A stretch of DNA of 64,000 nt from Nitrospira sp. (GTDB lineage Bacteria; Nitrospirota; Nitrospiria; Nitrospirales; Nitrospiraceae), in the NCBI GenBank assembly GCA_024331045.1, contig JANDJC010000009.1:1-64000 (forward strand), written 5' to 3'. Numbering within the stretch: position 1 is the first letter of the stretch; each line of letters begins with the position of its first letter. Position numbers and translations under genes: made by a program. Of this stretch, positions 33,356-42,136 are shown piece after piece. The notes under the pieces are model-generated. The model was given only the letters and a program-made list of their open reading frames with translations. It made no database searches and had not been told where the DNA came from.

Positions 33356-34606
33356 ATGACGACTGCACAACGGACGATGATAGGGATCTTGGTGGGCGGA
33401 GGGCCAGCGCCTGGAATCAACAGCGTCATCAGCGCCGCCACGATTCGCGGCATTCTTGGCGGATGCGACGTGGTGGGATTTCTGGACGGGTTCAAGTGGC
33501 TCATGGAGGGGAGCACGGGACAGGTGAGACCACTTTCAATCGAGGAAGTGAGCCGGATCCATTTTCAAGGGGGCTCTTGCCTTGGCACCTCGCGGGCGAA
33601 TCCGACGAAGTCGGCGGAGCACTTGGATAACGTCTTATTCGCCCTCTCCACCCTGGGCGTGACGCGCCTGATTACAATCGGCGGCGACGATACAGCGTAC
33701 TCCGCGATGAAACTCGAAGAACGGGCGGGCGGCCGCCTCCAGGTTGTGCATGTGCCAAAGACCATCGACAATGACCTGGATCTGCCATACGGCATTCCGA
33801 CCTTTGGCTTTCAGACGGCTCGCCACATGGGAGTCGAGATCGTCAAGAACCTGATGGTTGATGCCCGTACCACCACGCGCTGGTACTTGGTGGTGACGAT
33901 GGGGCGCAAGGCGGGACACTTGGCGTTGGGCATCGGCAAGGCGGCCGGAGCCACCTTGACGATCATTCCAGAAGAGTTTCGGGGGAGGCCGGTACGGTTG
34001 CGGCGACTCGTGGACGTTTTGCTCGGAGCCATGGTGAAGCGGATGGATCAAGGGCGGGCGGATGGCGTCGCTGTGTTGGCCGAGGGGTTGATTGAGATGC
34101 TCGATCCCCGTGATCTGGGAGGCTTGGACTATGTCGAGCGGGATGAGCATGGGCATCTGCGGTTGAGCGAGGTGGATATCGGGGATGTGTTGCGTCGCGA
34201 GTTGACGAAGCAGCTTAAGAAGCTGGGCCTCTATCTGACGGTGGTGGCGAAGAACGTGGGCTATGAGCTGCGCTGTGCCGACCCGATTCCGTATGACATC
34301 GAATATACCCGCGATCTTGGCTATTGCGCCGCGCAGTTTCTGCTCGACGGCGGAACCTCTGCGATGGTCTCGATTCAAAATGGCCGCTTCACCCCGATTC
34401 CGTTTAAGGACATGGTAGATCCCGCCACCGGTCGAACCAAGGTCAGAATGGTCGATACGGAGTCGCAGTCTTATCGGATCGCCCGGCAATATATGATCCG
34501 GCTGACGGCGGACGATCTCAATGATGCACAGATGGTGAGTCGTTACGCAGCGCTAACGGGCCTCTCCGTTGAGACGTTCCAAGAGTGGTTTGCAAAAACG
34601 GTCTGA
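33356..34606 (+). CDS. 6-phosphofructokinase, probably PPi-dependent
   Basis: 416 residues from MTTAQRTMIGILVGGGPA after GGGAGGGTGA; the track start is a TTG 12 codons upstream. The substrate loop reads GGDDT (109-113) instead of the GGDGS of ATP-PFK. The second Asp blocks ATP and marks PPi-dependent enzymes. PKTIDND and MGRKAGHLALGIG complete the active site. It converts fructose 6-phosphate and PPi to the 1,6-bisphosphate reversibly, saving ATP. Set between the DUF2384-like gene and a USP gene within the stress region. Confidence 0.92.
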   Translation: MTTAQRTMIGILVGGGPAPGINSVISAATIRGILGGCDVVGFLDGFKWLMEGSTGQVRPLSIEEVSRIHFQGGSCLGTSRANPTKSAEHLDNVLFALSTLGVTRLITIGGDDTAYSAMKLEERAGGRLQVVHVPKTIDNDLDLPYGIPTFGFQTARHMGVEIVKNLMVDARTTTRWYLVVTMGRKAGHLALGIGKAAGATLTIIPEEFRGRPVRLRRLVDVLLGAMVKRMDQGRADGVAVLAEGLIEMLDPRDLGGLDYVERDEHGHLRLSEVDIGDVLRRELTKQLKKLGLYLTVVAKNVGYELRCADPIPYDIEYTRDLGYCAAQFLLDGGTSAMVSIQNGRFTPIPFKDMVDPATGRTKVRMVDTESQSYRIARQYMIRLTADDLNDAQMVSRYAALTGLSVETFQEWFAKTV

Positions 34607-34643
34607 ACAGCAGATTGGCCATCAGAGGAGAAGGGAACAGCTC

Positions 34644-35501
34644 ATGAAGGTGTTGGCGGCGACGGATGGGTCAAAGTTTGGTCAGTGGGCGATTGAGTGG
34701 CTGGCACAGCTTCCACTCGTTGTCAATCCGACGTTACGGGTGTTGCACGTCGTCGACGTCGCCGGGCTGCGCGCGCCTTTTTTAGTGCAGCCCTTGATTG
34801 TGGGAACAGAGCGGTACCTTCAGGCCGAGATCAAGCGGCTGGAGGAGCGGGCCAAGGTCGTGAAGGAGGAGGCCAAGGCCAGTCTGGATAAGTCCGGTCT
34901 CAACGGCACGGTGGTTGTCGATCGCGGCGCCGTGGCAGAGACAATTGTGAAGCACGCCAAACGCGGCGCGAAGTTGCTGTCCCTGGGATCTCGGGGGCTG
35001 GATGCTCTGGATCGGTTTATGCTCGGCAGTGTGTCGAATTATGCGATCCACCACGCGCCCTGCTCTGTTTTGGTGGTGAAGGAATCACCTCGTCCCGTGC
35101 GGCTGATTCTCTTGGCCGTTGATGGATCGGGAGCTTCGGAGAAGGCGGTGAAATTTCTCCTTCGACACTTCAATCCTACTCCCGATGGCCCGGGCCGTGA
35201 GCCGGTTTTGGTGATCGTCGCTCATGTCATGCCGTTCCTTAAGTATCCGGAGCTGAGGGAAGCAGGGAAACTCTTGGCCCGGCGGTATGAAGACCAGCTG
35301 ACCAAAGCCGGTTTTCGGGTCGAAGAGGCGATGCGCCTGGGACGGCCGGCCAACGAGATCCTTGCGCTGGCAAAGCGGCGAAAGGTTGACTTGATTGTGA
35401 CGGGCGCCAAGGGACTCGGGGCGCTCAGCCGCGCCCTGCTCGGCAGTGTCTCGACCCGGGTGGTACATCACGCGTCCTGTTCGGTACTAGTCGTGAGATG
35501 A
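34644..35501 (+). CDS. Two-domain universal stress protein
   Basis: 285 residues from MKVLAATDGSKFGQW; the track's 25 extra residues overlap the PFK gene. Domain 1 has LSLGSRGLDALDRFMLGSVSNYAIHHAPCSVLVV and domain 2 IVTGAKGLGALSRALLGSVSTRVVHHASCSVLVV. The two ends are nearly parallel, pointing to internal duplication. A charged helix (EIKRLEERAKVVKEEAKASL) follows strand 2. Follows PFK at 37 nt and may be co-transcribed with it. Confidence 0.93.
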   Translation: MKVLAATDGSKFGQWAIEWLAQLPLVVNPTLRVLHVVDVAGLRAPFLVQPLIVGTERYLQAEIKRLEERAKVVKEEAKASLDKSGLNGTVVVDRGAVAETIVKHAKRGAKLLSLGSRGLDALDRFMLGSVSNYAIHHAPCSVLVVKESPRPVRLILLAVDGSGASEKAVKFLLRHFNPTPDGPGREPVLVIVAHVMPFLKYPELREAGKLLARRYEDQLTKAGFRVEEAMRLGRPANEILALAKRRKVDLIVTGAKGLGALSRALLGSVSTRVVHHASCSVLVVR

Positions 35502-35731
35502 CGTGTGACAGCTAAACACGCCTAGCCTTCATTCGCTCCTCCACTCTCCCTACTCCAAATACCCAAATCCCCAATGAAATGCGCGTTCTCTTAGCACTCC
35601 GATACGGGGAATTCTCAGGGGCGAATCGTCTTGCGGCTTGACGGGCATGAGTCTCGCACCATAAACTGCGCCCTTTGCCATTGAACGATCCGTTCTGAAA
35701 GAAACCGAAAGGGGTGACAAAGAGGCATTCC

Positions 35732-36364
35732 ATGGTACCACCGGCGGAGATGAAGCAGGATCCTCTTCCAGATCGGCTCGTCATGGGCTTGTCAAAAATC
35801 AGCTTGGCCATGAAGAGCCGGACCTGGAGGAGGCAAGGGCGCAAGGGGGTCGGTCCACTCCAGATGCAGGTGCTGACCTATCTGAAATCCTGTCCTGGGC
35901 AGGCGGCGACCATTTCAACAATTGCGCGGGAATTGGCGGTCAAACTTCCAACGGCGTCTGAGGTCATCCGGACGTTGGCTGACAAGGGATTGGTTCGTCG
36001 CCGTCAAAGCGAAACCGATCAGCGGGTTGTCAAGGTCTGCTTGACGGCTAAAGGTGCGAAAGCAGGGACGACCGAGAGTGCATGGCCCGAACTGTTGGCC
36101 GCGGCCACCACCCAGCTTACTCCTCAGGAGCAGATCAACTTGTTGACAGCCTTGGTGAAAATGATTTACGGGCTTCAACAGCAAGGGGAAATCCCCGTCG
36201 CCCGCATGTGTGTTTCATGCGCCCATTTCCAACCGAACGAACACAAGGGAACGGCCCAGCCCCATCATTGTCGATTGTTCGACGCGCCGTTCGGTGATCA
36301 GGCTCTTCGCCTTGATTGTCCGGAGTACGTTTCCGCTCAGGCGACCCGGGCAAAGGAAGCGTAA
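35732..36364 (+). CDS. MarR-family regulator with C-terminal Cys/His cluster
   Basis: 210 residues from MVPPAEMKQDPLPDR (AAGAGG upstream); the track start is a GTG six codons earlier. The winged helix (about 35-125) reads MQVLTYLKSCPGQAATISTIARELAVKLPTASEV then KGLVRRRQSETDQRVVKV, the MarR DNA-binding region. The C-terminal extension (about 155-205) has CVSCAHFQPN, HHC and DCPEY: four Cys and several His that could bind zinc or an Fe-S cluster and sense redox. Upstream 230 nt contain no gene. Targets unknown; a candidate regulator of the nearby stress or rubrerythrin genes. Confidence 0.87.
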   Translation: MVPPAEMKQDPLPDRLVMGLSKISLAMKSRTWRRQGRKGVGPLQMQVLTYLKSCPGQAATISTIARELAVKLPTASEVIRTLADKGLVRRRQSETDQRVVKVCLTAKGAKAGTTESAWPELLAAATTQLTPQEQINLLTALVKMIYGLQQQGEIPVARMCVSCAHFQPNEHKGTAQPHHCRLFDAPFGDQALRLDCPEYVSAQATRAKEA

Positions 36365-36387
36365 CGTTCTGGGCGGATCCAACTGTG

Positions 36388-36990
36388 CTAAGGCGGGGAG
36401 GGTGGCGATCCCGCGCGTGCTTCTTCGTACAAGATTTGATCGGTTTCGATCTGTGTAAACAGGATGTCCAATGCCTGTTGGAGTGCTGACTCGATGGGAA
36501 TGCGATCCGATGCGGTTACCCAGCGGGCAAACGAGCCCTCCGCCGACCCCTCGGCGGAATAGGCCTTGAGCATACGATCTTCTTTTCGCATCTCCGCTCG
36601 CAAACGGATTTGATAGTGGTACCGCCATTGCCGGGATGTCAGGGCCAGCTTGGCTCTGATCTCCAATGTCAGGTCCGGCCGTTCGTCCACGAGCGAGGCG
36701 AAGGTCCGTCTCTGTCTGGCGTACTGAACAATTGCCTGGCGGAGGTCGGAAGGGGACCATTCCAGCAGCGTGATGCCTGGTCGATGGTCGGCGCCTTCTA
36801 AAGCCAGCACCGTGACAACCACGCGCAACGATTTGGAGATGGCAATCGGCGCCGAAGCTGACGGAAGGGGATGGACATGGATTCGGTGCACACACCCTGC
36901 AGTCAGCAGCAGGAAGAGGGCACCGAGGAAAAGAGCACAATAGCGGTAGCCTGTAGGATGCTGCGCGTGCTGCTTGTTATGATTGATCAT
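36388..36990 (-). CDS. Predicted lipoprotein of unknown function
   Basis: 200 residues from MINHNKQHAQHPTGYRY (an ATG at 37029 is equally unsupported by a ribosome site). The signal helix YCALFLGALFLLLTAGC ends in a lipobox, so the protein is probably anchored in the outer or inner membrane, facing the periplasm. The rest is soluble and rich in basic residues, with an alternating pattern (LTLEIRAKLALTSRQWRYHYQIRLRAEM). No family recognised. Convergent with the MarR gene, 23 nt apart. Confidence 0.75.
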   Translation of the reverse strand: MINHNKQHAQHPTGYRYCALFLGALFLLLTAGCVHRIHVHPLPSASAPIAISKSLRVVVTVLALEGADHRPGITLLEWSPSDLRQAIVQYARQRRTFASLVDERPDLTLEIRAKLALTSRQWRYHYQIRLRAEMRKEDRMLKAYSAEGSAEGSFARWVTASDRIPIESALQQALDILFTQIETDQILYEEARAGSPPSPP

Positions 36991-37308
36991 GTCAGCGACG
37001 GGGCGAGCAAAAGTACGTTTGGTTGGCATCGTACTCGTCTGTCAAGGGAATGCCCTATTGGCTTGTCTGTTCATGGAGTGCACCGACTCGCAGCGACGAT
37101 CACCGAGTCTACCACAGGCGATCGACAAAAGCCCTTGAACCGATCGAGACCCCTGAGCTATCTTACCTACCGCCCTATGAAAATCGTTCCGGAGTTTGTT
37201 CCTGCATTCGTGGCATGGCATACGGGGAAGGACACCAGGTCGAGGGGGAAAAGCGCCCGAAGGGAACCGTGGTGTAGCTGAGGCCATTTAAGCCAAGAGG
37301 AGGAGGAC

Positions 37309-37737
37309 ATGAGCAAAAGCCTAAAAGGGACAAAGAGCTACGAGAATCTCAAACATGCGTTTGCCGGCGAATCGCAAGCCAACCGGCGGTATCTCTACTT
37401 TGCACGGCGGGCAGATATCGAGGGGTATCCGGACGTGGGTGGACTCTTTCGCGACACTTCGGAAGCTGAAACCGGCCATGCTTTCGGCCACCTGGACTTC
37501 CTAAAAGAAGTGGGAGACCCCGCCACCGGTAGCCCCATGGGGAGCACGGAGGAAAACCTCAAGTGCGCGATCGAGGGGGAAACCTACGAGTATACGCAGA
37601 TGTATCCCGGCATGGCCAAGACAGCGCGCGAAGAAGGGTTCCCGGAATTGGCCGAATGGTTTGAAACCTTGGCCAAGGCCGAACGGTCTCACGCCAACCG
37701 GTTCTTGAAAGGCCTGGAAAATCTGAAACAGAGCTAG
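37309..37737 (+). CDS. Rubrerythrin (diiron domain only)
   Basis: 142 residues, ATG after GAGGAGGAC. Ferritin-like four-helix bundle with the diiron ligands in [31 protein letters not shown] and [11 protein letters not shown]. The C-terminal rubredoxin domain of classical rubrerythrin is missing, so electrons must come from another protein. It reduces peroxide in the cytoplasm. It begins a plus-strand cluster with a GlpC-like Fe-S protein and DUF3501, a known recurrent grouping. Confidence 0.94.
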   Translation: MSKSLKGTKSYENLKHAFAGESQANRRYLYFARRADIEGYPDVGGLFRDTSEAETGHAFGHLDFLKEVGDPATGSPMGSTEENLKCAIEGETYEYTQMYPGMAKTAREEGFPELAEWFETLAKAERSHANRFLKGLENLKQS

Positions 37738-37749
37738 GCCTGTGTTGTC

Positions 37750-37790
37750 AGCCGTCGGCGGCGGCCCCTGGGGGGCTCAAGCCGACGGCT
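37750..37790 (+). terminator. Hairpin downstream of rubrerythrin
   Basis: Exact 10-bp arms AGCCGTCGGC and GCCGACGGCT enclose a 21-nt loop with a further G/C stem. There is no T run, so it may be a processing or attenuation hairpin rather than a strict intrinsic terminator. It lies 32 nt before the GlpC-like ATG. Confidence 0.6.
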
Positions 37791-37821
37791 CAACCCCTGT
37801 GCCCTGCGCCCCTGAATCTCC

Positions 37822-39114
37822 ATGAAGGGCCTGAGTCTCATCCACCCCATCGATTCTCACCGGCTCCGTAAAGAAACGCTGCGAATTTATGAAATCTGCG
37901 ACGGGTGCCGCCGGTGCTTCAACCTCTGTCCGTCGTTTAACACGTTGCTCGGCCGGATCGATGACCATGAGGGAGACGTGGCCAAGTTGACGGATGCCGA
38001 CCATCGACGGATCGTGGATGAGTGCTACTATTGCAAGCTCTGTTTCAACCATTGCCCCTACACGCCGCCCCATCAGTATGCAATCGACTTCCCCCATTTG
38101 ATGGTCCTCTGGAAAAAGCACCTGGCGGTGGAACGCGGTGTCCGATGGCGGGATCGGTTGTTGGCCAAGACGGATCTGCTCGGCAAATTGGGCGGCTTGG
38201 TCTCGTCGGTCACCAATAGTCTGCTACGTACTCGGCTGGTGAGGATCATCATTGAAATGGTGGCGGGAGTCCATCGTGACCGGCAGGTGCTCCATTTCGC
38301 TCACGAGACGTTTCCGCGATGGTTCCATCGCCGCCGAGGTTCCGAGAGAGTTGGCGCGCCGGTTCGGAAAGTCGCGCTGTTCTCGTCCTGTCTCGTCAAT
38401 TATCAGGCCACCGATATCGGCAAGGCGACGGTGCAGGTGCTGGAGAAGAACGGCGTCCACGTCGTGGTGCCGGAACAACGTTGTTGCGGGATGCCACATT
38501 TCGAAAACGGAGACACGACGGCGATCCAGGAGGCTGCTCGCGCTAATGTTGCTCGCCTCTACCCATTCATCGAGGAAGGGTACGATGTCGTGGTCCCGAC
38601 GGCCAGTTGCAGTTTGATGCTGAAACGCGAGTATCCTGAGATCCTGTCCGATGAACGGACCAAACAGGTTGCCGAACGGACCTTCGATGTCTGCGAATAT
38701 CTGATGATGATGAAAAAAGCCGGACAGTTGGCGACCGATTTTGTGACCAGTCCCGGGCGCATCGCCTATCAGATTCCCTGCCATTTACGGGATCAAAACA
38801 TCGGCTTCAAATCCAAGGAGTTGCTCGAAACGACGGGCGCGCGAGTGGAAGTGATCGAACAGTGCTCCGGTCACGACGGGTTCTGGTCGGCAAAACAAGA
38901 ATTCTTTCCCCTTTCGATGAAAATTGCGGCCAAAGCTGTGCGCGCGATCGAGCGGGTACCGGCCGATCTAATCGCTTCGGATTGTCCGCTCGCTGGATTA
39001 CAATTGGACCAAGCAGGGGCCTCCGCCCATGTTGGTCGTAAGGCCACGCGGCACCCCATCCAGATCGTTCGCGATGCCTACGGCCTCTTGCCAGACCCGT
39101 CAAGTCAGCCATGA
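37822..39114 (+). CDS. GlpC/HdrD-like Fe-S oxidoreductase subunit
   Basis: 430 residues. Two [4Fe-4S] ferredoxin motifs near the N-terminus: CDGCRRCFNLCP and CYYCKLCFNHCP. Two CCG-type domains follow: SSCLVNYQATDIGKATVQVL...QRCCGMPH, and IPCHLRDQNIGFKSKEL...EQCSGHDG; the second has lost one of the paired Cys. The layout is that of GlpC and heterodisulfide-reductase-like subunits that pass electrons to quinone or thiols. Next to rubrerythrin it is a good candidate for its reductase. Stop overlaps the DUF3501 start (ATGA). Confidence 0.9.
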   Translation: MKGLSLIHPIDSHRLRKETLRIYEICDGCRRCFNLCPSFNTLLGRIDDHEGDVAKLTDADHRRIVDECYYCKLCFNHCPYTPPHQYAIDFPHLMVLWKKHLAVERGVRWRDRLLAKTDLLGKLGGLVSSVTNSLLRTRLVRIIIEMVAGVHRDRQVLHFAHETFPRWFHRRRGSERVGAPVRKVALFSSCLVNYQATDIGKATVQVLEKNGVHVVVPEQRCCGMPHFENGDTTAIQEAARANVARLYPFIEEGYDVVVPTASCSLMLKREYPEILSDERTKQVAERTFDVCEYLMMMKKAGQLATDFVTSPGRIAYQIPCHLRDQNIGFKSKELLETTGARVEVIEQCSGHDGFWSAKQEFFPLSMKIAAKAVRAIERVPADLIASDCPLAGLQLDQAGASAHVGRKATRHPIQIVRDAYGLLPDPSSQP

Positions 39115-39701
39115 AAGCCTTAGCGCAGAGCGACATTTTGTCAATCGAAGACTACGAGCGCCAGCGGAACGCTTTTCGAGCGAGGATCATCGAGCTCAAA
39201 CGCCGACGGCGGATATCTCTCGGTCCGCTGATCACCCTGATCTTTGAAAATCGCGAGACGCTGCATTTTCAGATCCAGGAAATGCTTCGTGTCGAGCGGA
39301 TCACCGATCCGGACAAGGTGCAGGAAGAGTTGGACGTGTACAACGCGCTCCTGCCGGCTCCCGGGGAATTGAGTGCGACCCTGTTGATCGAGATCACCGA
39401 ACAGGCCGAGATGAAAATGTGGCTTGATCGGTTCATCGGGCTCGATCATGGGGAAAAGGTGGCGATCGTCACTAGCAGCGAGCGCGCCTATGGCGACTTT
39501 GAAGGAGGGCGCAGTCAGGAGACAAAAATCAGCGCGGTCCATTTCGTCAGGTTCCGCCCCTCTCCTTCGATGAAGGAGACCTTTGCAGACTTGAGGCAAC
39601 CTGTGTCCTTGCTGGTCGATCACAACGGCTATCGCGAAGAAGTGCCAGTTCCCGGTAGCATGAGAGAAGAATGGCTGGCCGACTTAAACGAGGGGTCTTA
39701 G
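39111..39701 (+). CDS. DUF3501 family protein
   Basis: 196 residues. It matches DUF3501 in length and order: a basic N-terminal helix (YERQRNAFRARIIELKRRRR), GPLITLIFENRETLHFQIQEMLRVE, and a beta-rich end with ISAVHFVRFRPS. The function is unknown. It is almost always found downstream of a GlpC-like Fe-S protein and rubrerythrin, as here, with a four-base overlap to the former. Likely part of one peroxide-reducing complex or its assembly. Confidence 0.88.
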   Translation: MKALAQSDILSIEDYERQRNAFRARIIELKRRRRISLGPLITLIFENRETLHFQIQEMLRVERITDPDKVQEELDVYNALLPAPGELSATLLIEITEQAEMKMWLDRFIGLDHGEKVAIVTSSERAYGDFEGGRSQETKISAVHFVRFRPSPSMKETFADLRQPVSLLVDHNGYREEVPVPGSMREEWLADLNEGS

Positions 39702-39740
39702 TCTCTTAAGAGCGGTGACTGACCACCATCATCTCTTCCT

Positions 39741-40493
39741 ATGGCAACCGCGTACCTCACCAAACGCATTGAGTTCGCCGCCTCGCACCGCTATGTCAAA
39801 CCGGAGTGGGACGAGGCCACGAACCGGGCCGTGTTCGGGGCCTGCTACAACCCGCCCGCCCATGGACACAACTATCTGCTCGAAGTGACGGTGCGGGGCG
39901 AGATCGATCCGGTCACCGGCATGGTCGTCAATCTGTTCGACTTGAAGCGTGTGCTCCTCGACGTGCTGGAAGAATTCGACCACAAGAATCTCAACCTGGA
40001 CATGCCCTATTTCAAGGATCGGATTCCCACCTCGGAAAACTTCGCCCGCTTGCTCTGGACGAAACTGGCGCCCCAACCGGACATCGGGACCCTTCATGCC
40101 GTCCGTCTCTACGAAGACGAAGACCTCTCTGCCGATGTCACGGCGGCGGGCGGGCTTGAGCGGGCATGGGTCACCAGGCGCTACACCTTCACGGCCCTCA
40201 GGGAGAACGGCGAGGGCTACGCCTGGGATCTGCACGTGACCGTGCACGGGCCGATCGATCCCGTTACCGGCATGGTCACCAATATCAGCGATCTGGATCG
40301 ACTCGTGCGCGAGCAGATCGTGCAGCCGTTCGAGAAGCGGGATCTCCGAGAGGTTTTGGGGGTGTCCTCGGTCAGCGGCTCGATGTTGGTCAAAACGATG
40401 TGGGACCGGCTGTCCGGCCGTCTTACAAGTGGAACTCTGGCCGCTATCCGTCTTGACCAAACCCGCGACCTCTCCTTCGAATACGCCGGGTGA
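39741..40493 (+). CDS. Two-domain 6-pyruvoyl-tetrahydropterin synthase-like (QueD-like) protein
   Basis: 250 residues, twice the usual PTPS length. Domain 1 (1-125) has zinc and catalytic motifs FAASHRY, ACYNPPAHGHNYLLEV and EFDHKNLN. Domain 2 (about 140-250) repeats the fold (VTRRYTFTALRE, DLHVTVHGPIDPVTGMVTNISDLDRLV) but lacks the HGHNY histidines and the catalytic Cys. The shared block EIDPVTGMVVNLFDLKR / PIDPVTGMVTNISDLDR shows internal duplication. The active copy could make 6-carboxytetrahydropterin for queuosine or a pterin. The pseudo-domain may be structural. Follows DUF3501 at 39 nt. Confidence 0.9.
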   Translation: MATAYLTKRIEFAASHRYVKPEWDEATNRAVFGACYNPPAHGHNYLLEVTVRGEIDPVTGMVVNLFDLKRVLLDVLEEFDHKNLNLDMPYFKDRIPTSENFARLLWTKLAPQPDIGTLHAVRLYEDEDLSADVTAAGGLERAWVTRRYTFTALRENGEGYAWDLHVTVHGPIDPVTGMVTNISDLDRLVREQIVQPFEKRDLREVLGVSSVSGSMLVKTMWDRLSGRLTSGTLAAIRLDQTRDLSFEYAG

Positions 40494-40651
40494 CGCGCGA
40501 TCGGCATCGCCCGCCTGTCTCGCATGCTCTATCCAGTTCATGGAACACCCGTGAGCAGATAGGTCCCATCTCCGCGACGACATGATTTCCGTCCGGGAAA
40601 GAGATATTCTTCATCGGCAACGATTGCGCTCTGTGACCTGACACCGAGTGG

Positions 40652-41221
40652 ATGAGCCTGACCCCCTACCACGCGAAATACCTGGCTCACGAACTGACCA
40701 GGCGTTGCGCCTCCGATAGCATGGAGAAGTTTGCCTCCGTACTCGCCGATGCGCAGGTTGACCTCAATCCTCACCAGGTCGAGGCCGCGTTGTTCGCCTT
40801 CCGCAGTCCCTTCTCGAAGGGGGCCACCCTTGCCGACGAAGTGGGCCTTGGTAAAACGATTGAGGCCGGATGACTGATCGCCCGGAAGTGGGCCGAGCGG
40901 AAGCGGCGCCTCCTGGTCATCCTTCCCGCCAACCTGCGCAAGCAATGGAGCCAGGAGCTTGAGGACAAGTTTTACCTCCCCTCGGTGATCCTCGAGACCC
41001 GCAGTTTCAACGAAGCCATTCGCGCCGGTCACCTGAACCCGTTCCAACAGGATGCCGTCGTCCTCTGTTCCTACCAGTTTGCGCGCTCCAAAGAACCATA
41101 CCTTCGCCAAACCGCCTGGGATCTCGTGGTCATCGACGAGGCTCATCGTCTGCGCAATGTCTATAAGAGCTCGAGCAAGATTGCGCTGGCGATCAAACAA
41201 GCGGTTGTGGGCAGCGATTAA
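40652..41221 (+). pseudogene. Truncated SNF2/RapA-type helicase with internal stop
   Basis: Reading starts MSLTPYHAKYLAHELTRR. The Walker A block LADEVGLGKTIEAG is followed directly by TGA (40871), where relatives have Leu; a TTA to TGA change would explain it. The same frame continues LIARKWAERKRRLLVILPANLRKQW, then WDLVVIDEAHRLRNVYKSSS (DEAH box). It stops at TAA (41219) where relatives go on with LLTATPLQN. About the first fifth of a SNF2-family helicase is left, so it is not functional. It joins the mod remnant in the same frame. Confidence 0.88.
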
Positions 41222-41950
41222 CGAACCTCCAAAGAGAGATTTTGGGAGTTGGATAAAGACGGTCCCATTTCGTGGGGCAAGGATGGAAATAGCACACTAA
41301 GACTCAAACGCTTCCGCTCGAAAGTCAAGCAGGGCCGCGTGCCTCAAACCCTCTGGTCATACTCAGAAGTCGGACACACACAGGACGCGAAGAAGCAGTT
41401 GATGGAGCATGTAGCCTTCGAGCAAACAGACAACGTGCTGGATACTGTAAAGCCGACGGGTTTGATTCGGCGGATGCTCCAGATTGCCACCCATCCAAAG
41501 GAAGGGGACATCGTCCTCGATTTCTTTGCGGGGAGCGGTTCTACGGGCCATGCCGTCTTGGAGCAAAACCATGCAGACGGTGGAAACCGAAAGTGTATTC
41601 TCGTCCAACTGCCGGAGCCATTGCCCAAGCCTGAGAACACACTCAAGACCATCGCCGACATCTGCAAGGAACGCGTGCGGCGCGTCATCAAGAAGCTCAA
41701 CGAGGAAGATGCTGGAAAGCTTGATCTGGAAGGCGCCAAGCCGAGGGACCGTGGTTTCAAAGTCTTCAAGCTCGCCGAATCCAACTTCACTCCCTGGGAG
41801 GCCGAAGCGCCCAAAGATGCCGAGACCCTGGCCCGGCAACTCGACCTCCACGTGGACTACATCCGCGAGGGCCGCACCGAACTGGACCTTCTCTATGAAA
41901 TCCTGCTCAAAAGCGGCTTCCCGCTCACCACGCCGGTCCAGAAGCTGACG

Positions 41951-41993
41951 CTTCCCCTCACCCCGGCCCTCTCCCAGGAGGAGAGGGGGAAAA
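41951..41993. repeat. REP/MITE-like palindromic element inserted in frame in mod
   Basis: The run begins CTTCCCCTCACCCCGGCCCT and carries 8-bp arms CCCTCTCC and GGAGAGGG. Translated it gives PLTPALSQEERG, a phrase that recurs in proteins of many bacteria where this widespread intergenic repeat has entered genes. The frame is kept on both sides. Confidence 0.75.
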
Positions 41994-42136
41994 TCGTGTA
42001 CAGCGTGGCGGGTGGTGCGCTTCTCATCTGCCTCGAACGCGAATTGACGATGGACCTGATCCGCGCCATGGCGGAGAAGAAGCCCGAGCGGGTCGTGTGC
42101 CTGGACGCAGGCTTTGCCGGCAACGACCAACTCAAG

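Noticed and set aside
39729-40583. 284-residue minus-strand ORF
   Set aside because: Antisense of the double PTPS gene, whose catalytic motifs are clear.
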